Assembly: GCA_036496265.1 (NCBI GenBank)
Contig: DASXLL010000257.1
Span: 1 to 16,192, forward strand
Reading direction: 5' to 3'
Source: CAYLLN01 sp036496265
GTDB taxonomy: Bacteria > Planctomycetota > Planctomycetia > Pirellulales > Pirellulaceae
Length of the DNA: 16,192 nucleotides
The position numbers and the translations under genes were made by a program. Below the pieces are notes generated by a model. The model had not been told where the DNA came from. It made no database searches and was given only the letters and a program-made list of their open reading frames with translations. Below, in pieces: positions 7,360 to 15,831 of this stretch (within the stretch, counting starts at the first letter, position 1; every line of letters begins with the position of its first letter).

Positions 7360-8697
7360 TTATCTCCTTTGGATTCGCATGGGAATCGGATCGCGCGGTC
7401 GCAATGTCACAGCCGGTTGAATGCGAATTTCGCTTGAAGTCGCCAATGATAGGCGAAAGCGCCTGGCGATCATTGCCAGAATTAGCGGCGCTTCGAACAG
7501 GGCGAAGGTGTTGCCGATGCAGAGGCGGGGGCCGCCGCCGAAGGGGAAATAGGCATATTTGGGCAGCCGCGAGGCGAGGCCGTCGGCCCAGCGGTCGGGG
7601 TGGAAGCGGAGCGGCGCGTCGTACCAACGTGGATCGCGCTGGACAATCCATTGGCTCATGAGAACGTTGGTGCCCGCGGGTATGAAATGACGGCCGATGG
7701 TGATGTCTTCGATGGGACGGCGACCGACAACGTAGGCTGGAGGATAGAGTCGCATGGATTCGCGAATGACTTGTTCGCAGAAAACGAGCTTGGGCACGTC
7801 CGCGGCCGTCGGTTCGCGGTCGCCGAGCACGGCCACGGCTTCTATCGCGACGCGGTCTTGAATTTCGGGATGCTGGGCGAGCAAGAGCCAGGTCCAGCAG
7901 AGGGCAACGGCCGTTGTTTCGTGCCCGGCGAGGAACATGGTCATCACTTCGTCGCGAATTTGCCGGTCGGAGATGCCGCGGCCGTCTTGCTCGTCTTTCG
8001 CGTTCAGCAAGAGCGAGAGAAAGTCGCCGCCGCCGGCGCCTTGGGCGCGGCGGCGGTCGATGAGCGACTGCAAAATGCGATCGAGTTGCCACACGGTCAG
8101 TCGCAATCGCAAATTTCGCGGCGTTGGCACCCAGAATGGCAGCGGTATCGCCGCACTGAAACGCCCGAGGAAATCGTACATCGTCGATTCGAGAAGCCGG
8201 GCGATCTTGTTGAACTCGTCGCCGAGTTCAATTCCAAGCAGCGTCTTGCCCGCAATTTCCATCGTCAGCCGCATCATTGCTGGCACAATGTCGCGCGTTT
8301 CGTCGTTCTGCCACTGATTGAGCATCCGCTGCGTCGAAGCAACCATCGCGCCCGCGTAGCTTTCGACGCGGGGACGGGCAAACGCCGGCTGAATCAACCG
8401 CCGCTGCCGCAGCCAGGAGTCGCCTTCGTTGATGAGCAGCCCGTTTCCCAGCAGCGGCTTAAGAAACTGCAGCGCATAATTCTTGATGAAGCGGCGATTT
8501 TCGGTGACGAGCACTCGTTCGACGTCATCGGGATGCGAGAGCAGCATGCTGCGGCGGTTGCCGGGGCGAAAATAGACCGCGTCGCCGTAATCGCGAAAGC
8601 ATTCTTCGAAGAATCCGAGCATGTCCGCCCGCAGCCGCGGCAACGAACCGAGGAGCCAGTGGCCGCGGGGGCCGGGAAATGCTGCCGTTGACGTCAT
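7360..8697 (-). CDS. Cytochrome P450
   Basis: This is a complete 445-residue heme-thiolate monooxygenase. All class-defining motifs are present: WLRQRR (C-helix WxxxR, 95-100), the I-helix oxygen-activating AGHETT (257-262), the K-helix ExxR as ESMR (313-316), the meander FHPDRW (365-370) and the heme loop FGGGPRLCIG (386-395) with Cys393 as thiolate ligand. There is no N-terminal membrane anchor and no fused reductase, so it is a soluble enzyme relying on ferredoxin or another redox partner; none is encoded in this window. Bacterial members hydroxylate fatty acids, terpenes and related compounds, and the substrate is unknown here. No biosynthetic partners are adjacent. It starts with ATG without a clear Shine-Dalgarno sequence. 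Confidence 0.96.
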   Translation of the reverse strand: MTSTAAFPGPRGHWLLGSLPRLRADMLGFFEECFRDYGDAVYFRPGNRRSMLLSHPDDVERVLVTENRRFIKNYALQFLKPLLGNGLLINEGDSWLRQRRLIQPAFARPRVESYAGAMVASTQRMLNQWQNDETRDIVPAMMRLTMEIAGKTLLGIELGDEFNKIARLLESTMYDFLGRFSAAIPLPFWVPTPRNLRLRLTVWQLDRILQSLIDRRRAQGAGGGDFLSLLLNAKDEQDGRGISDRQIRDEVMTMFLAGHETTAVALCWTWLLLAQHPEIQDRVAIEAVAVLGDREPTAADVPKLVFCEQVIRESMRLYPPAYVVGRRPIEDITIGRHFIPAGTNVLMSQWIVQRDPRWYDAPLRFHPDRWADGLASRLPKYAYFPFGGGPRLCIGNTFALFEAPLILAMIARRFRLSLATSSEIRIQPAVTLRPRDPIPMRIQRR

Positions 8698-8722
8698 GCT
8701 AGTTCGAAGACAAGCCAGACAT

Positions 8723-8793
8723 GAACCGAAGGAAGCGAAGGTAGCAAAGGGAGGCTTGCATTCCGCTTCGCTTCCTTTGCTTGCTTCTGTTCC
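8723..8793. repeat. Imperfect inverted repeat of AAGCGAAGG/AAGCAAAGG units
   Basis: The left arm (from 8723) is built of short units such as GAAGGAAGCGAAGG and AGCAAAGG. The right arm (8763-8793) is the inverted equivalent (CTTCGCTTCCTTTGCTTGC). Most positions of about 30 pair, with scattered mismatches, around a short spacer near 8754-8762. It lies in the 112-base gap between the secreted HEAT/TPR-like gene and the P450 gene, both on the minus strand. It resembles the CACGAAA repeats in having a near 9-10-base periodicity of purine-rich units. Confidence 0.7.
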
Positions 8794-8809
8794 TCCTGCA
8801 GCTTTTTAA

Positions 8810-10750
8810 TTATTTGGTCGATTGCTTAACGTCGTCGGCCGGAATGACAATACCTTTTGTTTTCGCTTCCAGCTGAAACAATTCGAGCTGCCGGCGAATT
8901 TGCCCTGAGACAGGATTCAGCTCAACAGCCATCGCCTGGTGCTTCACCGCATTCGCGACATCGCCAGCGCCATGGAACGCGCGGCCGAGCGTGTCGAGGA
9001 AGCCAGCGAGGTTGGTTTTCATTTCCGGGAGCTGGCGGCAGATGCGAACGGATTCCTGGCTAAATCGCACGGCTTCCTGATGGTCGCCAAACGTGTTGCC
9101 GACGAGCCAGGCGTACTGGTTGCAGTCGATGGCATAGCCTTGCTGGATGCTGCGGCGGCTGTCGTCCCCTTCGGCGGAGTCCAGCTCGGCCTTCGTCCGC
9201 TCGACCTCGCCGCGAAATTCGGCGATCGCGGCTTGCAGCTTCTCCTTCGTCATCGCTTTCCATGCTTCATCAGCTTCAGGCAGCCGATACATGGCGATGA
9301 GCACGTCCGCGTCCTTGGGATTGGCTTCGACGGCAATCTTGAGGTGTTCCTTTTCTTTCGCCCAATTCTGCTGCTCGTGAAAATCGCAAGCAAAGAAGAA
9401 ATTCATCCGCGAAACAACTTGTTCGGCGGAACGGCCCGACTGCTCGATCGCCATCCGGGCGTTTTCATCCTTCTTGACAAGATCGCAAATCGGCTGCAGC
9501 GTTTCCGCCGCCGGCAGCTCTTTCAGCCGATCGTGCAGTAGTTCGGAGAGCGCGAATCGGGCCGCCGAATCGGGCCGCGAGGGCAGCATTGCGTTGGCAA
9601 TCACCTGGCGGTATTCAGCTTCTGCCCAGAGGGCGAGCAGCGGCTGATCCTCCAACTCGTGAGCGATGACGAGGTGGTCGTTGAAATTCTCCGGGCGAAT
9701 GGCGAGCGCTTTGGCTGCGATCGCGTTGGCTTGGATTACATCCTTCAAATTCCAGTGAATGGCCGCCAGGCGGTACAAAAGCCGCGGATTGTCGTCCACG
9801 ATGTTGGCTGATTTTTGCATCAACTCCAGTGCCAGCGGCCAGGATTTGCGGAACAGGAGCCAATCGACCATTTCTTGAAGTTGGTCCGCCGACCCATCTT
9901 GCAAGTCAAACATGCGGCGGATGACATCGGTGGCGGCGTCGCCGCGATCCAGACTTTGTAGGAGATCGACTTCATAGCGGTAGAGATCGCGGACAATCTC
10001 ACGGCTGGTGCGATCGGGATTTTTTTCAAGGACTTCGTGCTCGGCTGCGATCGCGCGGCCCCAATCGGCCAGTATTGCTGTCGGCTCGGAGAGGGTTTTG
10101 CCATAGAGCCGGAGCCAGACCGCGGAAGGACGCTTGCTGATGCCGACGATCGTGTTGATGTTTTTGTTGAGCTCGATCTTTTCGGCTTGCGTCGGCGGTG
10201 GGCCGAGATCGATCACCTGCAGCGCTGCATATTTGGCGAGGGCATCGAGCGACTCAAAGCGAGCCAGGCGAATGAGCGGCCGCACGCCGGCGCGGTCGTC
10301 GAGCGCTTTGAGACGATCGATGCGGCTGCGGCGCTCCGGCTCTTGCAGATCGCCATAGTCCTTCAAAATGGCGACGACTCGGGGCGAATCATTCTCCGCG
10401 AACCAGCGGACGCTCATGCTCCGGACGAGATAGCGGGCGCGAAGGGCGATTTCGGGATCGTGATGACTTTGGGCGGCGTGCAGAGCGTCGTAGGCTTCGA
10501 GCCCGGCCTGAGCCAGCTCGCTTTGGGCTTTTTCGCGAGCGCCAAAATCGTCGGCGCCGAGCTGCCCGATCAGCTTCGTGATGCGATCAACATCCGCGGC
10601 CGTCGCTTCGGGCTGAGGGCTGTCGGTAGCCCGCGCAGCGGTCATACCGAGCGCGAACACTAGGAAGATGCTCAAGGCTGTACTGCGTCGAAGAAATTCC
10701 ATCATGCAAAAACGCCTCGCGGAGCGCCGGCCGGCCATTTTCCCATTCAT
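8810..10750 (-). CDS. Exported HEAT/TPR-like repeat protein
   Basis: The product has 646 residues. A signal peptide ends near residue 42 (hydrophobic TALSIFLVFALGM, cleavage after ARA), so it acts outside the cytoplasm. Residues 45-130 look like short HEAT-type helical pairs (IGQLGADDFGAREKAQSEL, LRARYLVRSM). From about 300 onward helical pairs with TPR spacing occur (LLYRLAAIHWNLKDVIQANA; EKEHLKIAVEANPKDADVL; LDTLGRAFHGAGDVANAVKH). No enzyme motif is visible, so a scaffold or binding role is likely. ATG 10750 has GGGAG with good spacing upstream. ATG 10705 (residue 16) also has an AGG and would give a more ordinary signal length, so the start is open between the two. It lies 42 bases after the sigma-54 activator gene, which suggests one operon. 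Confidence 0.82.
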   Translation of the reverse strand: MNGKMAGRRSARRFCMMEFLRRSTALSIFLVFALGMTAARATDSPQPEATAADVDRITKLIGQLGADDFGAREKAQSELAQAGLEAYDALHAAQSHHDPEIALRARYLVRSMSVRWFAENDSPRVVAILKDYGDLQEPERRSRIDRLKALDDRAGVRPLIRLARFESLDALAKYAALQVIDLGPPPTQAEKIELNKNINTIVGISKRPSAVWLRLYGKTLSEPTAILADWGRAIAAEHEVLEKNPDRTSREIVRDLYRYEVDLLQSLDRGDAATDVIRRMFDLQDGSADQLQEMVDWLLFRKSWPLALELMQKSANIVDDNPRLLYRLAAIHWNLKDVIQANAIAAKALAIRPENFNDHLVIAHELEDQPLLALWAEAEYRQVIANAMLPSRPDSAARFALSELLHDRLKELPAAETLQPICDLVKKDENARMAIEQSGRSAEQVVSRMNFFFACDFHEQQNWAKEKEHLKIAVEANPKDADVLIAMYRLPEADEAWKAMTKEKLQAAIAEFRGEVERTKAELDSAEGDDSRRSIQQGYAIDCNQYAWLVGNTFGDHQEAVRFSQESVRICRQLPEMKTNLAGFLDTLGRAFHGAGDVANAVKHQAMAVELNPVSGQIRRQLELFQLEAKTKGIVIPADDVKQSTK

Positions 10751-10792
10751 TAAGTTACTCCCGAGCGATCAGAGGTGACAGAGCAATCGCTG

Positions 10793-12739
<1,947 letters not shown>

Positions 12740-12819
12740 GTCGTTTAGTCTTACTGTATTCGATCTGAGTCCAAGGGGCTATTTGAAAAAGACACGATTT
12801 CCGGCATCTGCAAATCAGA

Positions 12820-12847
12820 TTGAATAAGACTGGGCGACAAGTAGAAT
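12820..12847 (+). promoter_or_regulatory. Candidate promoter of the toxin-antitoxin operon
   Basis: A -35 TTGAAT (12820-12825), a 16-base spacer and a -10 TAGAAT (12842-12847) resemble a sigma-70 promoter. The start point would fall within a few bases of the antitoxin ATG at 12854. A small palindrome AATC-A-GATT (12813-12821) overlaps the -35 and could be an operator. These are pattern matches only. Confidence 0.45.
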
Positions 12848-12853
12848 AGGGAC

Positions 12854-13132
12854 ATGAATCAACGCATCGACGCGATTTTTGAAAAGGGAATCTTTCGACC
12901 GGAGGTTCCTGTGCATATTGCGGAAGGGCAGCGGGTGTCATTGAATGTTGAATCGCCATCCGCCGCTCTGGACGACATTCGAGATGTGAAGGACCTTCTC
13001 GACGCCGAATTCATGGACTCCTGCCGGCAATCTACCGGCGATGTGCCATCGCTGGCCCAAACGCGGAAACTGCTCAGCGCGCTTCAGGGCTCCTTGGCCG
13101 AGCGGGTATCGCAGGAGCGGGACGAGCAGTAA
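12854..13132 (+). CDS. AF2212-like (DUF104) antitoxin
   Basis: The product has 92 residues. The first 30 (IDAIFEKGIFRPEVPVHIAE and GQRVSLNVE) match the AF2212-like antitoxin pattern, a small beta-rich domain with an Ala-Ile/Phe-x-Glu-x-Gly start and an EGQRV strand. The remainder is charged and probably helical, as expected for the part that wraps the toxin. Its TAA (13130-13132) is immediately followed by the toxin ATG, so the pair is translationally coupled. The product should neutralise the PIN toxin and may also repress the operon. AGGGA lies too close to the ATG for a normal ribosome site. Confidence 0.85.
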   Translation: MNQRIDAIFEKGIFRPEVPVHIAEGQRVSLNVESPSAALDDIRDVKDLLDAEFMDSCRQSTGDVPSLAQTRKLLSALQGSLAERVSQERDEQ

Positions 13133-13585
13133 ATGTCTCGTTACTTTCTCGACTCCAGCGCCTTGGTCAAGCGCTATCATCAAGAGAGCGGCACGGAGGA
13201 GGTCGAAAGGCTATTCCAGCGAACTGGCGATCGCCTTTTCATTTCTCGGCTGGCACTAGTTGAGATCCATTCTTGCTTTGCGCGGCTGGTGCGCGAGGGC
13301 GTGCTGGCAGCGGGAGATTTTGGTTCGCTCGTTGCGAGAGTAGAAGCCGACGTGGCGTCGGGTCTCTTGATCGTCGCTGCCCTCAGCAATCCTCGCCTCA
13401 ATGAAGCGTCGGTGCTTCTGGGCACGCACGGCCTGATACACCCGATACGGACGCTCGACGCGATCCACCTGGCAACTGCTCAAGCCTTGGATCGTCGCGC
13501 GAATTTAACGGCATTTATCGCTGCCGACAAAAGACTTCTGGCGAGTGCAATCGCCTGCGGACTCGCGATTCTCGACGTGGCTTGA
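13133..13585 (+). CDS. vapC: VapC-type PIN-domain toxin (ribonuclease)
   Basis: This 150-residue PIN-domain protein is the toxin of a type II toxin-antitoxin pair. The acidic active-site residues are visible: Asp7 (YFLDSSALVK), Glu44 (LVEIHSCFA), Asp109 (RTLDAIHLA) and Asp132 (FIAADKRLL). These bind Mg2+ or Mn2+ and cleave RNA; VapC proteins typically cut specific tRNAs or rRNA. The length is normal for VapC and no active-site residue is missing, so the toxin is probably functional. ATG 13133 directly abuts the antitoxin stop codon. The pairing with an AF2212-like rather than a VapB/AbrB antitoxin is known for this toxin family. Confidence 0.93.
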   Translation: MSRYFLDSSALVKRYHQESGTEEVERLFQRTGDRLFISRLALVEIHSCFARLVREGVLAAGDFGSLVARVEADVASGLLIVAALSNPRLNEASVLLGTHGLIHPIRTLDAIHLATAQALDRRANLTAFIAADKRLLASAIACGLAILDVA

Positions 13586-13680
13586 ATTACCTAGCTACGC
13601 GAGAAGTATCCGGCGTGGCCGGTAATACCTCGAAATGTTATCTTTTGAACGTGCCGTGGAATGGCAAAAGCGTCCTGATA

Positions 13681-13685
13681 GGGAG
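13681..13685 (+). promoter_or_regulatory. Shine-Dalgarno sequence setting the fabI start
   Basis: GGGAG lies six bases before ATG 13692. This chooses the internal ATG over the in-frame ATG at 13635, which would add 19 residues absent from the FabI family. Confidence 0.7.
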
Positions 13686-13691
13686 ACCGCG

Positions 13692-14519
13692 ATGGGCATG
13701 TTCGACGGAAAAAAGGGGCTGATCCTGGGCGTGGCGAACGACCGGTCGATCGCCTGGGCAATTGCCCAGTTCATCATGAAAGAAGGCGGCGTTTGCGGGT
13801 TTAATCATTTGCCGGATAAGCCCGACGACGAGCGGCAGCGGAACCGGCGGCGGGTGACGCAGTTGACCGACCAATTCAAGGACCAGGCCAAGTTCGTGCT
13901 GCCACTGGACGTGCAGAAGGACGACAACATCGCCGCGTTCATGGGCAAGGCCAAGGAAGAATTCGGCCAGATCGACTTCCTGCTGCACTCGATCGCCTTC
14001 GCGACGCTCGACGATCTGAAAAAAGACTCGATCGCCTGCAGCCGCGACGGCTTCAAGCTGGCAATGGAGATCAGCGCGTATAGCTTGCTGGCCGTGGTGA
14101 ACGCGGCGCGCGATATGTTCAGCCCACAAAGCGCAGTGCTCACGCTGACGTATTTTGGCGGCGAGCGGATTGTGCCGGGCTACAACATCATGGGCGTCTG
14201 CAAGGCGGCGCTCGACGCGTGCATGAAGTACGCTGCCTTCGATCTGGGGCCAAAGGGCGTGCGCGTCAACGCATTGAGTGCCGGACCGCTGAAGACGCTG
14301 GCCAGCTCCGCCGTCGGCGCCAAAGGCATGGAAGACCTCTATGCCGCCGTCGCGCCGATGGCCCGCAATGTCACTCATGAAGAAGTCGGCCGTGTCGGCG
14401 CGTGGCTACTGTCGCCGATGTCCGACGGCATCACCGCCGAAATCGTCCACGTCGATGCCGGCTACAACGCGATGGGTTCGCCGGGGCGCATGCTCGATCA
14501 GATACAGAAAACGCTGTAG
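13692..14519 (+). CDS. fabI: Enoyl-[acyl-carrier-protein] reductase (NADH)
   Basis: FabI reduces trans-2-enoyl-ACP to acyl-ACP, the last step of each fatty acid elongation cycle. From ATG 13692 the protein has 275 residues, close to the usual length. The nucleotide-binding motif is GVANDRSIA (13-21), the atypical short-chain dehydrogenase version typical of FabI. The active site is Tyr154 (TYFGG) and Tyr164-x6-Lys171 (YNIMGVCK). LLHSIAFA (97-104) and ALSAGPLKTLA (194-204) are further hallmarks. These residues also define the triclosan site. The gene stands alone downstream of the toxin-antitoxin pair. Its stop codon TAG (14517-14519) is part of the GTAGGG head of a REPIN-like palindrome. Confidence 0.96.
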   Translation: MGMFDGKKGLILGVANDRSIAWAIAQFIMKEGGVCGFNHLPDKPDDERQRNRRRVTQLTDQFKDQAKFVLPLDVQKDDNIAAFMGKAKEEFGQIDFLLHSIAFATLDDLKKDSIACSRDGFKLAMEISAYSLLAVVNAARDMFSPQSAVLTLTYFGGERIVPGYNIMGVCKAALDACMKYAAFDLGPKGVRVNALSAGPLKTLASSAVGAKGMEDLYAAVAPMARNVTHEEVGRVGAWLLSPMSDGITAEIVHVDAGYNAMGSPGRMLDQIQKTL

Positions 14520-14584
14520 GGAACGCCCTCCGTGGCGTTCCGAGAACTAGCAGACATCGGCACGCCACAGAGGGCGTGCCCTAC
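14516..14584. repeat. REPIN-like element: two inverted hairpins
   Basis: Two hairpins each have a perfect 8-bp stem and six-base loop. The first is GGAACGCC/GGCGTTCC (14520-14527 with 14534-14541), the second GGCACGCC/GGCGTGCC (14559-14566 with 14573-14580). The second is an inverted copy of the first (19 of 22 bases agree), and GTAGGG at the left end mirrors CCCTAC at the right end. Thus the whole 69-base unit is itself an inverted repeat around a 17-base spacer, the architecture of REPINs, which are copied by RAYT transposases. It may also act as the fabI 3' hairpin. No RAYT gene is in this window. Confidence 0.8.
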
Positions 14585-14670
14585 AAAGGGGTTCGGTCAG
14601 GGCTTTATTCCAAAGCGATGTCGCCCGATTTCGAATCCCGATAGACCACGATCGCTCGTCGCGGCTTGGT

Positions 14671-15048
14671 ATGTCCATCAAAGTCGCCATCGCCGTCGTT
14701 GAGCAGAATGGCTGTTTCCTGATCGGGCAGCGACCGGAAGGTGTACCACTTGCCGCTCTCTGGGAATTCCCCGGTGGAAAAATCTTGCCCGGCGAAACCG
14801 CGGAGGCGGCGGCTGTTCGTGAGTGTCTGGAAGAAACGGGTGTTCGAGTCGAAAACGTTTTGCATCTTTCCTCCGTGAGTCATGCGTACGAACACGGTAC
14901 CGTGGCGCTGGATTTCATCGCCTGCCGGCCGGTTGAGGACGAGCAGGCGACGCCACGATTGCCATTTCGATGGGTGCCGCGAGGCGAATTAGGAAAATAC
15001 GAGTTTCCAGCCGCGAATCGGCAGATATTGAATCAACTTTTGAAATAG
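14671..15048 (+). CDS. MutT-type Nudix hydrolase
   Basis: This 125-residue Nudix protein fits the MutT/8-oxo-dGTP diphosphatase group, which removes oxidised nucleotides from the pool. The Nudix box is complete: Gly36-x5-Glu42-x7-Arg50-Glu51-Cys-Leu-Glu54-Glu55-x-Gly57-Val, with the metal-binding glutamates present. WEFPGGK before the box and YEFPAANRQIL near the C-terminus are typical of MutT. An alternative is a related pyrophosphatase acting on other nucleotides such as dCTP or CTP derivatives. ATG 14671 is the only standard start near the conserved N-terminus (MSIKVAIAVV). The frame is open upstream and no Shine-Dalgarno sequence is visible. It begins 87 bases after the REPIN-like element. 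Confidence 0.92.
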   Translation: MSIKVAIAVVEQNGCFLIGQRPEGVPLAALWEFPGGKILPGETAEAAAVRECLEETGVRVENVLHLSSVSHAYEHGTVALDFIACRPVEDEQATPRLPFRWVPRGELGKYEFPAANRQILNQLLK

Positions 15049-15095
15049 CAACAGAGCACTACTGCTTTCACGACAATGAAGACGCGGCCAGCGGC

Positions 15096-15764
15096 TCATT
15101 TGCGTGTCGGCAGGCCGCCAGACTTCACAACGTCAACCCGCGCGAAGACAAGCACCTCGGTGGGCTGTGATTTGCCCGCGGCAAGCGGTTTATCTTTGCG
15201 AATATGGCTTAACAGAGAGGTCTTTCCGAGCTCAATCTCCGACGCAGCATCTAATTGGAACGAAGCCGGTCGCGGCATTGTTTGGTCCGTATTCTGTTTT
15301 GATGAATCAGGCGAAATTTTGACTCGGTATTCCAGCCGGATATCGCCGCTTCCGAGCGAAATGGGCACCACGTCGAATTCTAAGGAGTTGTGAATCGCCA
15401 GGGACGCCGGGCGTCCGTCGAGAGTGATCAAAGTCGCGTGGCACAACGTGCGTGCCAGGCTGTTTTGTTCAAGAGATTTTAAGAAGGGGAGAAGTTGATC
15501 GGCTGGAAATGACGCTTGGGTGATCGATTCAATGTTTTCCGCCCGAGTGTGCTTAACGCCGCCCGCCGTAATCTGTGCCCAGTCAAATCCCAGGTTACGT
15601 AGTTTGTCGATCGGCACTTCCACGACCCAGAAATCCACTTGCAACTTTCTGGGCCGATCATCAGACGAACCACTATCATCGGCTCGGCTGACGGACGCCG
15701 ATACGAAAAGTAGCATTCCACAAAGGAACCGGCTCGCGCGGATGTGGTTTGCAGCACCTGCCAT
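15096..15764 (-). CDS. Exported secretin-domain-like protein
   Basis: From ATG 15764 the product has 222 residues. The frame stays open upstream to 16118, but the ATG at 15764 is preceded by GAGG at five bases and begins a clear signal peptide (hydrophobic FLCGMLLFVSASVS, cleavage after SRA). The mature part opens with LQVDFWVVEVPIDKLRNLGF, the pattern at the start of the secretin C-domain of type II/III secretion and PilQ proteins (xVxxxVxEVxxxxLxxLGxxW). Later parts also fit: LITLDGRPASLAIHNSLEF (a place where secretins have G-x-x-A-x-I), LEYRVKISP, and TEVLVFARVDVV near the end. It lacks the N-domains and pore-forming segments of a true outer-membrane channel. The role is unknown; a planctomycete-specific secretin-like fold is an inference. 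Confidence 0.7.
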   Translation of the reverse strand: MAGAANHIRASRFLCGMLLFVSASVSRADDSGSSDDRPRKLQVDFWVVEVPIDKLRNLGFDWAQITAGGVKHTRAENIESITQASFPADQLLPFLKSLEQNSLARTLCHATLITLDGRPASLAIHNSLEFDVVPISLGSGDIRLEYRVKISPDSSKQNTDQTMPRPASFQLDAASEIELGKTSLLSHIRKDKPLAAGKSQPTEVLVFARVDVVKSGGLPTRK

Positions 15765-15800
15765 TTCCACCTCAGCTGATAGTTCCCCTTGCAATTCTCC

Positions 15801-15818
15801 GGGACCAGAGTTGGTCCC
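15801..15818. repeat. Short perfect hairpin between two minus-strand genes
   Basis: GGGACCA and TGGTCCC form a 7-bp perfect stem around a GAGT loop. It lies in the 67-base gap upstream of the secretin-like gene. No T-run follows, so an intrinsic terminator is unlikely; it may be an mRNA structure or a repeat remnant. Confidence 0.5.
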
Positions 15819-15831
15819 AGCTAAGAGCGAA

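Noticed and set aside
7600..8691. A 363-residue open frame on the plus strand
   Set aside because: It lies entirely antisense to the intact cytochrome P450, is rich in His/Arg/Glu in a pattern typical of GC-rich shadow frames, and has no recognisable motif.
10037..10663. A 208-residue plus-strand open frame
   Set aside because: It is antisense to the secreted repeat protein and shows no domain.
13610..13622. CCGGC-GTG-GCCGG hairpin after the toxin gene as a terminator
   Set aside because: The stem is only 5 bp and no T-run follows, so an intrinsic terminator is not supported.
13635..13691. Longer FabI start at ATG 13635
   Set aside because: The 19 extra residues are not part of the FabI fold, and GGGAG is correctly spaced before ATG 13692.
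13638..14378. A 246-residue open frame on the minus strand
   Set aside because: It is antisense to fabI, whose motifs are complete, and its composition (many His, Arg, Gln) is that of a shadow.
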